DNA of 64,000 bases from Flammula alnicola (taxonomy: Eukaryota > Basidiomycota > Agaricomycetes > Agaricales > Strophariaceae), in the NCBI GenBank assembly GCA_015499995.1, contig JADNRV010000033.1:310001-374000 (forward strand), given 5' to 3'. Below, piece by piece: positions 34,006-45,581 of this stretch (its first letter is position 1; each line of letters opens with the position of its first letter). Below the pieces are notes generated by a model. It had not been told where the DNA came from and made no database searches. It worked only from the letters and a program-made list of their open reading frames with translations. The translations under genes and the position numbers were made by a program.

Positions 34006-34511
34006 AGCCAATAATTCGATTTAGTGCATCGCAGTACTATCATAGCTAACACGGATGTGGATAGGGAGAAATGATGAATAAGTGTATGTTTTTTCAATGG
34101 ATACGCAGTGATTTCGTTTCACGGCTCCAGCTAGAGGAACTTCGAGGAGGAAATCTGGGAAATTCTTCAGCGTCTGTTATCCTGCCTGCTAGTAGAGATA
34201 TTTCGGGCCTCCCTTCTTTCACTTGAGTATGCAGACGAACTACCCACCCCCGTTTTTCCTGCTCCCGACTTCGTCGTTTTTGTCATCAAGCTCCCGCATT
34301 ACGCAAATTCTACCGCTCCCAATTTGCTCAACATCAATTGAACCTAGACACTTCCTGGCTATAGCATATCCGATGATGACCGTCCGATTTATAGTATCTC
34401 ATACAGTCGTGAGGCGTATGTAATTATGCGGTAATGCAAATGTCTCGTGTCTAAAAGTCGCGGGTTACGATTATAGTTCGAGTCCTGAGTTGTCTACTAC
34501 TTGAAAGATTA
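34006..34511. other. Convergent spacer, no gene seen
   Basis: 3' ends of the orphan gene (left) and the M43 gene (right). A T-loop-like GTTCGAGTCC near 34480 lacks the rest of a tRNA. Confidence 0.4.
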
Positions 34512-35764
34512 TCAAGAACGATACGCTAGAATAGCGCTGTGCATACGAGCGATTTGACCCTCTGTAAATGAATTTCTACAATCTTCGTCGGAATAGTCCA
34601 TAAAGTTATCTGACAAAAAAAATGAGTCTTTAATACGAATATTAAATAGGATCAGGTTAAAAAACATACGAATAGGATCGAGTCCAGGTTCTGTACACGT
34701 ATCACGGCCTTTTGGGCAGCCCGAAGCAGGACTAGCCTCAGCAGGAGTGTCAGCTACGCCATCGCCGTCGCCGTCGCACCCATCCTAAAGGCAAGATGGT
34801 TGAAAAAGGATCATAGAAATCGAGTCCGGCAAATAGATGACTTACCTGGAATGTGTGCAATAAACCAAGCCAATGACCTCCTTCGTGCACGACAGTACTT
34901 CCCTGTCGATATGGGCTTGATCCGCCAGGCAGAGAGTTATAGCGAACGTAGACTCCATCCAATTGAGGGCTTGTGGAATAGAGGGATGGCAGTATGCCGA
35001 ATCCATACGTGTCCGAGTCGTCAGTCGAGAATCTGCAGACGAAAAAAAGCTGTAGTATGGTCGACAATGCACAGATATGAATAATAAAGATGGCGCACCC
35101 GATGAGATTAACATTCAACGTTTTGGATCCTCCTTTACGGAATACTGATCCGTATTCGTAGATCATTTGCTCCCTATACCAGGAACCGCGCGTTAATGAA
35201 GGAAACTAGGAAGCTGACGCGAAGGAACCCACATCTCAGCCGTGTTGGGTACGTTCATATCATGGAAATAACGCGACGAGAGGATGCGTATGGTATCGAC
35301 GTGTCTGAATTGAATCCCAGTTCCCGCGTAGCCTTTGTTGAGTGCCTCCATTTGAGCTGTAATCTGTGTGTCGCTGCTTCCAAGGTTAGCATAGAACCCA
35401 TTGTACTTGGAGCAATAAGACAGGACACGCACGGAACCCATCCACCAGCATACGTAAAGTTCGCAGCGACGACATTAAAGTACACGTCGAAGACGTAGCT
35501 GGATGTTTGGCGTCGGACTTTGACCTTCTCAAACGCCTCTTGCATTACGCGACTTTGGTTGGCGCTGAACGGTACGCTGCATTCCTCGCTGTATTTGTGA
35601 CAGTGTTAATCTTCGAATTCCATCATCATAAGGAACCAAGTTAACATATACCGAGGTTGACTACGAGATACTCTCCCAACTAGTCCAAAAGAGGGGCTGA
35701 CCAAGAACGCGCAAACGAGGAGGACTAAAACTGAACGAGTGATCATAGCAATTGTGTTGAGCAT
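34512..35764 (-). CDS. Secreted M43 metalloprotease, intact (paralogue of 51700-52919)
   Basis: Seven exons can be spliced with the same intron positions as the gene at 51700-52919. The start is at 35764 (or Met 35746), giving a signal peptide ITRSVLVLLVCAFLVSPSFG. The pro-region has [20 protein letters not shown]; the zinc site is [11 protein letters not shown], the Cys-rich block [20 protein letters not shown], and the Met-turn [10 protein letters not shown]. It ends [11 protein letters not shown]. Family role: extracellular zinc protease. Close similarity to the plus-strand gene 16 kb away, including intron sequence, indicates a fairly recent duplication. No disabling change was found. Confidence 0.88.
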
Positions 35765-35955
35765 GTCGCCAGAGCAAAGGTTATAGGCAGTTGTACATGA
35801 TAGCAAGCAAGAAGGAGACCTGAACAAGAACAAGGAGTTAAAGCGAAAGTGAATGACTGAGCAGAACGTTACTGGTGGTGTGCGGCACGCGCACTGGATG
35901 CGGAGACAGGATGCAGCGACAGGACCCTGAGATCAGCCCAAATTTAGAAGTCCAT

Positions 35956-36300
35956 TCACGCTCCCGATACTATCAATGCATGATAAAAATCTTCGTAATT
36001 CACCCTCAGGTTGTTCTTCTCCGCAGCAATCACACTTACGGCCTTGTTATTGCCAACTTCGACGACGGTGTTGCGGCAGTTCATGCATATGCCATAATAT
36101 GGAGAGCAGAGGGAAGATGCGCGGAAGATGCGCGGAAACCGCCTCAGCTGCCCAAGGCTTGACGTCGACTCCGCGTACAAGGCGCACGAATCAAATTCGC
36201 AGTCCTGAGGAGAAACTTGAAAATCCAAACAATCAGGATGCAATAGATGTTTTACAGGTTTGCGCGACCATGAGTTCGAGGAGACCAGTTGTAGGCCCAT
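35956..36300 (-). pseudogene. Fragment of an unknown protein
   Basis: A C-terminal-looking piece, FPRIFRASSLCSPYYGICMN, followed by CRNTVVEVGNNKAVSVIAAE and NNLRVNYEDFYHALIVSGA, ending at a stop at 35956. The two Cys-containing motifs and the end suggest a real protein family that I cannot name. The upstream part (SWSRKPVKHLLHPDC) looks unrelated, so this is probably a truncated copy or a last exon without its partners. Confidence 0.35.
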
Positions 36301-36490
36301 CCAAAATTAGACGGCGACGATTGACCGTGATCTAATCATTGACTCCGTTTCTCAAGGACTGTTTGTAGCAAGCGATGTCAGTAAGAGATTTTCGCAGATG
36401 GAATAAGCAGTGCACGAAAGTGAGGCTTTTCAATAATTGTATTTCATCGCAGGCTGTGTCTGGACAACAGATCGAGAGTTTCACGAAAAA

Positions 36491-37710
36491 TCAAACGTCG
36501 ACATTACGATAGGTCCTAAGCTGTGCCTTGATGCGTTTGCCCTGTCCTTTCGTGAATCCCGTCATGCATGAGTCGTCCGTGTAGTCCATGAAATTGTCTG
36601 CAGGTGCACGAGGTCAAATTACGTTTTCAGAATCATGGGCGGATGCGAGTGCTTACGGATAGGGTCAAGGGTTTTGCCAGGGCATGTGTGTCGTTTTTCG
36701 GGACAGCCATAGGCGGCAGACTCCTCAGGTGCAGTGTCGTCAACGCTGTCTCCATCACCCTTGCAACCCCCCTTTCATCGAATGAAAATCAGCAATTAGA
36801 ATGAGAAATCGATCGAAACTGCGGACAAACCTGGAAAGTATGGTACAACCCTGACCAGTGACCAGATTCGTGGGTCAGCGTCCTTCCAAGGTTGAATGTG
36901 GGCGAGGTGCTTCCGGGCAGGGTCGAGTAGAGAAGAACGACTCCATCATTCAGAGGCTGGGCAGCGAAGTCCATAGGGAACGTGGCATAACCAAGAAGCC
37001 CCTGTCCGGCACCCTCAGCAAGGCTGAATAGCAAGTTAGGATGGGGCATATAGTCGACGTCATGGAGACTTACCCAACAGTGTACACGTTGAGAGTTGAG
37101 GAGTTGCCCTGCCTCAAGACTTTTTTCATGCCCGCTTCCTGAGGACTGGAGAAAGGTCATCAACGGTGTGCAAAATCGGCAAGACGAATCAACACACGAA
37201 TCTGGAGCGACTCTCAAGAACCAATCTTCACTCTGTACGCGGGAAATGTTGAGAAGATTCCAGCTGATACCAGTAATGTTGTAGTCCTTATTGAGCACTT
37301 TGACCTGTGCTTCGATCTGGGAATCCCTGGTAACGAAGAAAGACACATGAGCGATCTAGAGAAAACAATTGAAAAACACGACATACGGAACGTAGCCACC
37401 TTGGAGGGTCTCGTTGGCGTAGATAACGTGAAAGTAGACATCCAAGGTCGCTGTTGCATTCTCCGACTCCGCCGGCAGACGTTGAGACTGGAACCTGCGC
37501 TCCCCTGAAGCGACACGAGCGGCCGTGATATGTGTACCACAACCCCTGGTCAACAGATTTTAACCCCCAATCCCCAACTTTAGAGAAAGCTGTTTTTATT
37601 GCTCACCTGTGGCGTGCGATGTCATGCGGGGCATCGCGGATTTGAGGACGCGGAACCGCAGCAACAAGAGACGCAGCAAGCGAGAAAGCGAGAATTATTG
37701 AAGAGAACAT
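36491..37710 (-). CDS. Secreted M43 metalloprotease, intact (divergent subfamily member)
   Basis: Seven exons (37710-37607, 37545-37387, 37326-37198, 37145-37074, 37023-36831, 36771-36657, 36597-36491) join in frame to 292 residues. Signal peptide [20 protein letters not shown]; then [12 protein letters not shown], the conserved start of the mature/pro-region; zinc site [11 protein letters not shown]; Cys-rich block [20 protein letters not shown]; Met-turn [10 protein letters not shown]. It has the same length class and intron phases as the other members but clearly different sequence, so it is not one of the recent copies. It lies in tandem with the gene at 34512-35764, same strand, 0.7 kb apart. 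Confidence 0.9.
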
Positions 37711-38072
37711 TTTTGTCGGTCCTGCCGATTGTTAATATTGTTTGTGGTTAGTACGCTCAGCGTCGGGAGAGCCTGCTCCCTTAGTTGATGAGACGGTTAA
37801 GAGGAAACCTGGATCTCAGTCTTGGCGAGCTTGAAGCGTTCCTTTTATAGTGCGGCTGTGCTGCAATTGATCCAGCCTTTTGGCACCATCATGATCACCA
37901 CGGTCCTGTCAGGTCACCACTTCGCAACTAACGACGATTTGTGGTTTAGTATTCTATCCAACAGCTGTTCAGTAGGCTTAACACGTTACTGCAGGCTATT
38001 CAGGTTACTCAACGTAAGTGATGCTCTGAATTATATGGAATTCCCGGCACTAACCCTACGGTAGCTATAAAG
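37711..38072. promoter_or_regulatory. 5' flank of M43 gene
   Basis: Upstream region of the protease starting at 37710. CTTTTATAG near 37840 on the plus strand is the only TATA-like element seen, and its relation to the minus-strand gene is uncertain. Confidence 0.25.
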
Positions 38073-38339
38073 ATGCGCCCAACGGCATTTCGCCTCGTTC
38101 GGGTGGTTCCTCGAAAGCTGCTCAATGTGAGCGACCAAAAAATTTACATGCGCCCGAGACCCCAAACGGAGGACTTGAAACAACCCACCCTCATGAATAT
38201 GCTATTCAAGAAAAGAGAGGAGGGTGGGGATGCATGGCCCCTTAACATTCGCCTAGAGCCCCAGTTGAAGAAGGAGGTTTTTAAGGAAGTCCAGCCCAAG
38301 TTGAGGACAGTGCTGAAGAGGATGACGAAGGAGAGATGA
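38073..38339 (+). CDS. Small Lys/Arg/Glu-rich open frame, unknown
   Basis: An 88-residue frame starting MRPTAFRLVRVVPRKLLNVS and containing KREEGGDAWPLNIRLEPQL. Its composition is like a real basic protein, and it has no signal or membrane segment. I recognise no family; it could be an exon of a larger gene or a relic. Confidence 0.3.
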   Translation: MRPTAFRLVRVVPRKLLNVSDQKIYMRPRPQTEDLKQPTLMNMLFKKREEGGDAWPLNIRLEPQLKKEVFKEVQPKLRTVLKRMTKER

Positions 38340-41283
38340 TCATGAGGCGCCGAGAAGGTCGCCATTTTCGGGTGCTCCGTTTCAATCAGGCGAAAGCTCT
38401 AGCGGCAAACGACATATACGGCAGATCTTCGTCCTGGAGGCGATGCCTTACTCAGTTACTGTATTTTACTATACATACCACATACTCGTCTCCTTTCGAA
38501 CGCATGGGTAAGATCTTCAGCTCTTTGTGATTCAAATAGGGAGCGCTAACCAACGCGTTTCAAGTTTTACGAACATGTGCGCATGACTGCAATATATCAT
38601 CCCACCGCTCGCTGCACTGGCAACCCGGGAGGGCACTGGCATAAATGTTGAAGAGTTGAACGAAGCGAGGTATCCTAATTCAGGGATGTCGATTCTTAAG
38701 GCTCATACAGCGAAGTTCTGATCATGAGGACTTCTGAGCATGACTCGTTGACACTGTTCGTCTCGAACCATTTTGTTGGATGAAAATCTGGCACAGTAAG
38801 CAAACACCCCTGGCACTTTTCATGACTGATTGTACCCATGCATCCAGGCCTATATCAGTCTCACAATGAGGATCCCATGAGATCAAGTTCCAGCAAGCAA
38901 AGCGTTGGAGCGCCAAAAAAAATATTTCACATCTAATCTAATCTCCCATCCCCAATATGTCAAGCCGATTACATGAGGGCATTGCCATTTATATAGCAAA
39001 TTTAAACTTGCTTTCTCACCACGCTTGGCCAAGGCTCACGCAAGGCGTCTGGCCACATGTCAATCCATTTCTTTGGCTCTTATCAAAGTTATACGTAGGT
39101 AGATGCCTATTTAAAGGCTTGTCGTTAGCAATGGAAGTTGTACCTTTTACTTAATTACTTAAGTTCACGCGGAGGTTTCGGGCTGGGAGAAAATGTTAGA
39201 TTACAACTGAGCGCTCGTGAGCGAGCGCTTATATACATAACTGTGTAGATTACGTAGAAAGAACAAATGCTATTTACTACCTCCATACCGCCGCAAATGA
39301 TGCTTGGGAAGCGTTGTATCCAGGAAACGAACGAGAAACCCTCCTTGCAGCTTTCCTAAATAACGACGTCCGGTGACCCGGAGTCAATGCAACGGATAAT
39401 TAGCCAGTGGACAGAATACCCGTCCTTTTCATGTCTCTCGACAATAACTTATGAGACGGCGTGCCTATCACAGACAAGGGCGATCGGCTCCGAGTCTGGC
39501 ACGATCGCTTTGTGTTTGGATTTTTTTCTGGACATTCTTAATTCTTGTGTGGCAGTAGAATGACTTCTCATTCAACTTCACTGCGGTACATCGTCGTTAT
39601 ACGACGATTAAATTCATAACCAGCAAAACCACTCCCACTCTGTACGATACCTTCCAGCTTCCTGCTGGTAGACACTCTCGGCGCCTATTGTTGTGTGTAA
39701 GTGATTGGGCAAGAATCAATCAATTAAATGGGTATCGTCAAGGGAAACGTTTGAACCCCTTTGAATAAGCCGAAGTACTCAAGCCCCTTAAATTGGCGAA
39801 CTCCCCGGAAATGTCGTGATTTTCCTACTTTATGCAGATGGGCGCTTATTATGGATTCCGCGCATACAGTATCTGCTGACCACCCTCGGACACACAGCTG
39901 CCACAAAGAATGACGTCACACGGCAACGCCCGAAAATGGGAAATTAAAGTTCTTTGAAGAACCCATCGCCGACCCATTGATGCCCATCAATTAGACAACG
40001 CAAAAAGGAGCTTCGTCATTCTTTGGGGCAGCTGCATTTTCACCACCCTTGCTAATCCCACGAGTACTGACTGATACGCGTGAGTCGGCTTCAATCAAAC
40101 CCCAGAGCGCTCTTTCATACACATACATATACAGGGCGTAAATGAATATCGCAGGGTGCAAGCATGCGGTATCCTGTAAGCGCAGTGATGGTTATGTTGG
40201 GGATAGATGGTGAATGTGCTGTATTAACTCCGCCGAATCGGATATTAAGAAACAATTTCCGAGTCACAACGTAAAAGTCAAATATCGCTTTCTACAGGAT
40301 GTATACAGATGTAATCCTGTAAACTTGATATGAAGTCAACAATAAGCCAGGTGTAGCATTTAGAAGTACAGAAGGACTTTAGTGCCAGGTAGTCTTGGAC
40401 TCCTAAAAGGGCGCACGACTCGGAGGTTGCGTAACTGGTGAAGTACCGTGCGCTGACAAAGAGCATTAGGACCTTGTATGTCTGAAATAAAATAAAAGCG
40501 ATAAGTAGTATGGCATAAGATGAGATGTTGACCGCCCATATACTCTCTGCAATTTGAAAGGCTTCTGGTCACCTTGAACATCCCGGATCATTCACAGATC
40601 TTTTCCTTCGAGCGTTTCGAGGGCAGTCGTTATCGCGCAGCGGCTTCAATGCTCTTCCAACGTCTGATAGCAAACAAACTGATGCCAGTGGGTCCAGATC
40701 TTCAGATCAAGATCATTTAAATAAGCCCACGAGTTACGAAGGCATAGTTCATCAGACTTATTTGTCGCATGTCAGTACAAATGTCAAGGATGCAAGGCAA
40801 GTGATGTTTGTATGTAGGCGTTTTTGTTTGGCTTGGAGGATCGTGAGGCTCTGCCAGTCAAACTCTGAAATTGCCTTTCACGATCACGTTTAACCACGAC
40901 TCTGACATTGGCGTTTATCAAAGGTCCAATGGTTTTGTGGATCTCGAACTGTAGCATTTCTCTCCAGGACTCGCGGCCTGGTGTTAATATTGTATAGTAA
41001 CACGCTCCTGCAATTGCAAACTCTACTGCCTCGCGGTTGATTCAAATGGGTAGAGACGCGCCAATGCTTGACTATTTATTCGTCGCTGTGTTCCCCCAAC
41101 TTAACGCTCCTCATCTTTCAACCTACTCGAAGAAACAGGAAATGCCCAAGACACCTTGCAAATCTGTCCATAAGAGGTTGCGCGGCATCGACCCAGCGGT
41201 ATGCATAGTTCTGCGAATCCTTTACACTATTGCTGATAGACACATGGTAGCGCTTTCACCACACTTTTGGAAGATTGCAGAAT
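38340..41283. other. Long gene-poor stretch
   Basis: Nearly 3 kb without a frame that looks coding. It is AT-rich with scattered short palindromes, for example a perfect 8-bp stem with a 4-nt loop (AGCGCTCG...CGAGCGCT) at 39210-39229. A 14-bp string ATCTAATCTAATCT at about 38934 resembles the right end of the M43 segment in reverse. I could not assign any transposon or RNA gene. Confidence 0.45.
39210..39229. repeat. Perfect hairpin, 8-bp stem
   Basis: AGCGCTCG, loop TGAG, CGAGCGCT inside an AT-rich gene-poor stretch. It could form a stable cruciform or RNA hairpin, but there is no adjacent T-run or element end to give it a role. Confidence 0.6.
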
Positions 41284-42135
41284 ATGCGATCAAACAGTAG
41301 GCGCAATGACGCTCCGGAAAATTCTCTCGACAGCAGAGATACCCCCAGTCCGGGTCCTCAGAGCGTTCAGTCCGAGATCGATACATACCCCCTCACGCCC
41401 ACCCCTTCTGGGATACAATTCGGTGATCGAGAAGCAACAAGACATCTCCTGGAGCACAACCTGCCTATTTCTGGTTACCCCTCTCTCCAGACCCCGCATA
41501 ATATCGTGGGGCAAACCATCTCGCGTGTCTCTTCGGCATTAAATGGGACCTCTCAAGCGGCCACTCCATCTATGCCGTTCGCACATGGCTCAGGTTATTC
41601 TTATCACGTCCCTCCAATCAGCGACACACCCATTCTGATTGATTATAGTGATCAGCTGGGTAGAACGACCGACGTACACCAACGACCCCTGTATCCCTCT
41701 CAAGACCCACTACTATTTTCTTTGCATAATATAGCGCGTCCAGACGCCTTGTTTCGAGAAGCGGCGGAGAGCTCCCATCGAAATTTGTCCGCTCACAGGA
41801 GGTTCTCTGCTGAGGAGGCGGGCCGCTTCTTCAACTCCTCTTTGGCACCAAGTCATCCATGTCCCGACCAGCAACTTTCTTCGAGCGCGCGTAACTCGTC
41901 TTCGAGCCATGACTCAGGCTCTTTCCAGTATCCAATTGACCTCGAGCTCGAGATGATGGCTTATTTGTTGTCAAACCAAGCAGCAGGGTACATGCCAAAT
42001 TCTGACTTGGTCGCCAACTATGGGGGCGCAGGAAACTGTCTTTGGCCGTCTTGCCACCCAGACAATCTCCCCGCCAACGAGGCGGCATCGAATCCAAATG
42101 ATCCAAATGGTGGCTTCAGTGACAAACCGGAGTAA
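41284..42135 (+). CDS. Ser/Pro-rich disordered protein, unknown
   Basis: An open frame of about 283 residues from Met 41284 (or entered by splicing at a TTGCAG acceptor just before it). It is rich in Ser, Pro, Asn and His with few hydrophobic stretches; examples are DSRDTPSPGPQSV, HNLPISGYPSL, ALNGTSQAATPSMPF and SSARNSSSSHDSGSF. The end is AASNPNDPNGGFSDKPE. Such tails are common in fungal transcription factors, but no DNA-binding domain could be found in the 250 bp upstream. The call is a probable gene, function unknown, and the 5' end may be incomplete. Confidence 0.55.
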   Translation: MRSNSRRNDAPENSLDSRDTPSPGPQSVQSEIDTYPLTPTPSGIQFGDREATRHLLEHNLPISGYPSLQTPHNIVGQTISRVSSALNGTSQAATPSMPFAHGSGYSYHVPPISDTPILIDYSDQLGRTTDVHQRPLYPSQDPLLFSLHNIARPDALFREAAESSHRNLSAHRRFSAEEAGRFFNSSLAPSHPCPDQQLSSSARNSSSSHDSGSFQYPIDLELEMMAYLLSNQAAGYMPNSDLVANYGGAGNCLWPSCHPDNLPANEAASNPNDPNGGFSDKPE

Positions 42136-42640
42136 TTGGTATCTCCGTTCTTTGCAGACAGCAGGCTCTGTCGCCAGACTCGCCACTGCTTCATCCCCTC
42201 CGAATTCTCCGAGTCTTTTGTCTGTTATGTATTGCTGCCACATATTATGTTACTGACCGAATATGCTCTGGCACTCCTTTTTTTCCCTCTGTCCTTCTGT
42301 TATGCGTCTCCGAGTCTCTCCTTTACTCAATTCATTTACACGTTACGGTAATCATATAAATCCTCGCCGATAATAATCAGTAATTTAGAATAGGACCCTT
42401 AAATTTACAGGCCTCTCCCCCATGGAGATCCTGCCTTTTACTATTATATTGTACACCTGTGGCTTCAAGTCACTAATTAGTTCCCTAGATCTGATGATTG
42501 TGGCGGTCCGACTCGGTGTTGACGCGGTGATATATGTAAGTCCGGCGATTGAATGGTTCTTGACTTCTACCATACATAAAATTGTAGGAAATATCACAAC
42601 TTACATAGCTCTACGTTGACGTCCTGGCCTCCGGCCGCGC
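42136..42640. other. No gene seen
   Basis: 3' flank of the Ser/Pro-rich gene. Short frames only; no repeat recognised. Confidence 0.35.
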
Positions 42641-42808
42641 TCATAGGTGTGGGAATATCCAACCTCTCACAGTATTATTAATATCATCAGGGGTCCTCTC
42701 GCGAAGTGCTCCCAGAAGACGATTGATATTGTCTTCGAGTTCAAGCCCGCCTTTATAACCAAATCTCCACATAGCCTCTCGAATCTTTGCCTCATCCTGT
42801 GAACCCAT
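42641..42808 (-). CDS. Short open frame of 55 residues, unknown
   Basis: Encodes MGSQDEAKIREAMWRFGYKG, then LELEDNINRLLGALRERTPD, and ends RGWIFPHL. It is helical and well-formed for its length, but it has no recognised family. It may be a small protein or a leftover exon; it lies 100 bp from the MITE. Confidence 0.3.
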   Translation of the reverse strand: MGSQDEAKIREAMWRFGYKGGLELEDNINRLLGALRERTPDDINNTVRGWIFPHL

Positions 42809-42909
42809 AGCTCAGGCGTGGAGTATTTCGGGCCCAGGATGCTTGGCATCATCGCAACTTGCTTTCTCACCCCAGTTGGCCATCATCGAGCGTCAAGGCT
42901 CGCCAAGTA

Positions 42910-43167
42910 CTGTACCATTTTAATTAATTCGGCCGTCACACGTCACAGGGCTTGTGGATGTGGCCGAAATCGGACGGTTGTCCCAGGTCACAAACACTTT
43001 GGCCGGCGCTCCAGATCAGTTGGTACCTCCGGAGGGCTCCGCGGGGCGCTTGTATTGGCCGAATTTTCGGTATGTGTCTCAGGTCACAGGTCAGCTTGGC
43101 CGATGTACAAATTTCGTCCACATGGTCACAGGTCACACCCCCGGCCGAACTAATTAAAATGGTACAG
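42910..43167. mobile_element. MITE with about 27-bp TIRs and TA target duplication
   Basis: 258 bp with matching inverted ends: left CTGTACCATTTTAATTAATT followed by CGGCC, right the reverse complement with one difference. It is flanked on both sides by TA (42908-42909 and 43168-43169), the target duplication of Tc1/mariner-type elements. Several GGTCACA-like words (about 42938, 42988, 43081, 43128) lie inside the ends and could be transposase subterminal sites. No coding capacity, so it would need a transposase supplied from elsewhere. Confidence 0.85.
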
Positions 43168-43510
43168 TACCCTCGGAAGACAATTCATGTTCCGCGGAGG
43201 AAACGGGTTGAGTGTCGAGGGGAGAGATTTTATACACATCCGCGGTGATACGCACTACCACTGCCATGGCCATCCCGCTGTGGGCGCCTATGACAGCTGT
43301 TGGAGTTCGCGATCCTGATTCGGGTATTTACCTGTGTTAGCATTAGATTCTTTATCCTCGCCTTCGTTCGTTTTCCTTCTTTATCCCTTACCACCATGTC
43401 GTAGCACGCTAAAGCGATACCTTGCCCTTTCGTACTCGAATAACAGCCGCCAGAGAGGTATGCACAAATGCGATTTCTGCATGGCACTAATTTCGAGTGA
43501 TCTACGACAG

Positions 43511-44057
43511 CCCTGGAGAAACTGAACGACCATATCGCCCCAGGGACCTTTCATACTAACTCAGCGCGATATGCAAACCTTTGTCGACAAGGCCTCCGGA
43601 CAGTTTATCTACGCCGCTACTGGCATGAAGTTCGTCGACTCTCACGGCCATGACCCTATAGGTGGGCTTAACAAAAATTTCGGAATCTCATCTCCAGGGA
43701 ATGATGTGCCATTCGCCGAGTTGGACGCGTTATACCACCACATCTTCTCAGTCGAAAATATCTCACACGTGCTTGAGCTCCTCCACTTCATCATTCATGG
43801 CTATCCCTCTGGGACGCATAAAGAAGGTCCTTGGCCACACGTGGGGAAATGCGCAATTTCTATCAACCGACCTGCATTCCATCGTTTATTTACCAAAGGT
43901 CAGAGACCCGGATGACGACGTTAAGTGGCACGAGCCTGAGCTCCGCCTATACCGCGCCTCTTTACATGACTTCCTTCTTGACCCAACACGATCTGAAGAC
44001 ATTTTCAGGGATCCTCAGCATGTTCATGCACATTTCGCGCAGTGCTGGATACGATAA
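43511..44057 (+). pseudogene. NACHT gene relic lacking the P-loop region
   Basis: Begins LEKLNDHIAPGTFHTNSARY, equivalent to the linker of the NACHT copies at 19-25 kb, but then jumps directly to KASGQFIYAATGMKFVDSHG, about 200 residues further on. Walker A and Walker B are therefore deleted. It continues FAELDALYHHIF and, after a frame change near 43800-43850, ELRLYRASLHDFLLDPTRSE to a stop at about 44057. A decayed third member of the same NACHT family, in opposite orientation. Confidence 0.8.
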
Positions 44058-44770
44058 ATGAAGTCGATGTGACTTTAACATTAACATTATCCCATGCGGA
44101 ACATGTACATGTCTCAAGGACTCCGAGGGCTCCGCATACAGTGGCGATCAAATGACAAAAGGATTGCACCGGACGCACAATGCCATATTTCAGCAACCAC
44201 TTACCAACCCACAAAGTATAAAAGCGCATGCGTAGTCTAGCTTCTCAAGAAAGTCGTGCAATAAAAAACTTGAATTCTCCATTCTCCAGATAGAATATAC
44301 GACAGCTTCATATCGCGTCCCAAATCATGTAAGCCGGATAGATAACTTGCTCGGATTTGCTCGTGTGACTAATTACACTGTTCTATAAAGCACATTCAAG
44401 TTGTCGCCGACGTCAAGGAAATATTTGCAAGTGAGACATATTAGTGTATTCTTCACCAAGAGTGATGATCAAGAATGACATTCGAGTCTGACGTCTTTCA
44501 AGGCGCGTCATTTCGCGCATACTTACAAGCTACACATTTCTCAACTGAATCGGTAGGATACACAGAAAACACGCTCAAAGCAGTCCATAGAAAAGGAGAG
44601 AAAAAGAGAGATTGAATCGTGCACAATAATCTTCTGTCGACTTAACTCTACGTAGCGTTGGTTGGGTTCCGATGAATATGTAGACGGGCGGGGGTTGCTA
44701 TCAGCACAGCAAAGGGATGGAAAGTCGTCGACGATGACAGAACTAAAAGGGCTATTAGAGAGGCGCTTTC
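44058..44770. other. 3' spacer, no gene seen
   Basis: Between the NACHT relic and the end of cofilin. No frame of interest and no recognisable RNA gene. Confidence 0.4.
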
Positions 44771-45581
44771 TTAATTACCGCGACTGGCTTTCTCCAACAC
44801 TAAAAAAGTAAAGGAAAAGAAGGTGTCGTGAATCAGTATCCGTCTATTCGGCTCTGCGCCACACCCATCAGCGGTGCACTGGCACCCACAGACATATACA
44901 CAAGCTACGAACGAGCTTCGAGGCGACGCAGGGGGCAATGAGAGAGGGGGAGACGAGATATCACTCACCAAGCTCATGCGAGACCTCTGCAAAGTCCGTT
45001 CCCTGGATCTCGACGGCGATGCCGTTGAGAGAGCGCTTGAGCGCATCCCGGGAGGACGCGAACACCATCTTCTGCTTGATCTTCGCGTCATCGGGTGACC
45101 TGATCAGGCGCGATCAGGAACGCGATCCACGACAACAGGTAAAAAATAACGGTGCGAAACGCGCCTGGAGAGCGATAGCGCAACATAGGGACGCCCGATC
45201 CATCCATCCATGCATCCACACACCCAATGCAGACGCAGACGAAGAGAGAAAAAGACAAAGACGCACCAGGAGAGGAAGATGATTTTGTTCCGCTTGCCAG
45301 CGCCCTCTTTCTCGAACTCAAAGTCGTAGATGGCCCATCGGCACTCGGTCTCTGGGAGATCAGCGAGGAAGGTCTCGTAGTCTGCGTTGTCGGATGTCTT
45401 CTCGACGATAACCTCGCTGAAGTCCTTGTTGAGGTTGAAGATGATGTACTTGGTCTTCTTCTTGAGCTTGAGCTCCTGGAACGTTTCCAGACATTGGGGG
45501 TTGACAGTGACACCGGAGGCCTGTGCGCAGAAAGGATATCAGTTTCGACATCGGCCACGGTGTGTAGATAGAGGGCACCAT
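44771..45581 (-). CDS. COF1: Cofilin / actin-depolymerising factor
   Basis: Exon 1 is only the start codon (45581-45579), followed by a 58-nt intron (GTGCCC...ACACAG) to [20 protein letters not shown]. The next exons give [58 protein letters not shown] and [20 protein letters not shown], ending VLEKASRGN at 44771. The total is about 138 residues, the normal ADF/cofilin length. The long actin-binding helix ([17 protein letters not shown]) and the N-terminal Ser after the Met-Ala are present. Two introns of roughly 150-170 nt are longer than usual here. Cofilin severs and depolymerises ADP-actin filaments and is essential in fungi. The gene lies end-to-start behind alpha-actinin on the same strand. 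Confidence 0.95.

Noticed and set aside
34460..34500. GTTCGAGTCC in an intergenic region suggesting a tRNA
   Set aside because: The flanking bases do not form the T-stem and the rest of the cloverleaf is missing.
39194..39300. TGTTAGATTACA as the start of a solo LTR
   Set aside because: No matching CA end with a 5-bp target duplication could be found downstream.
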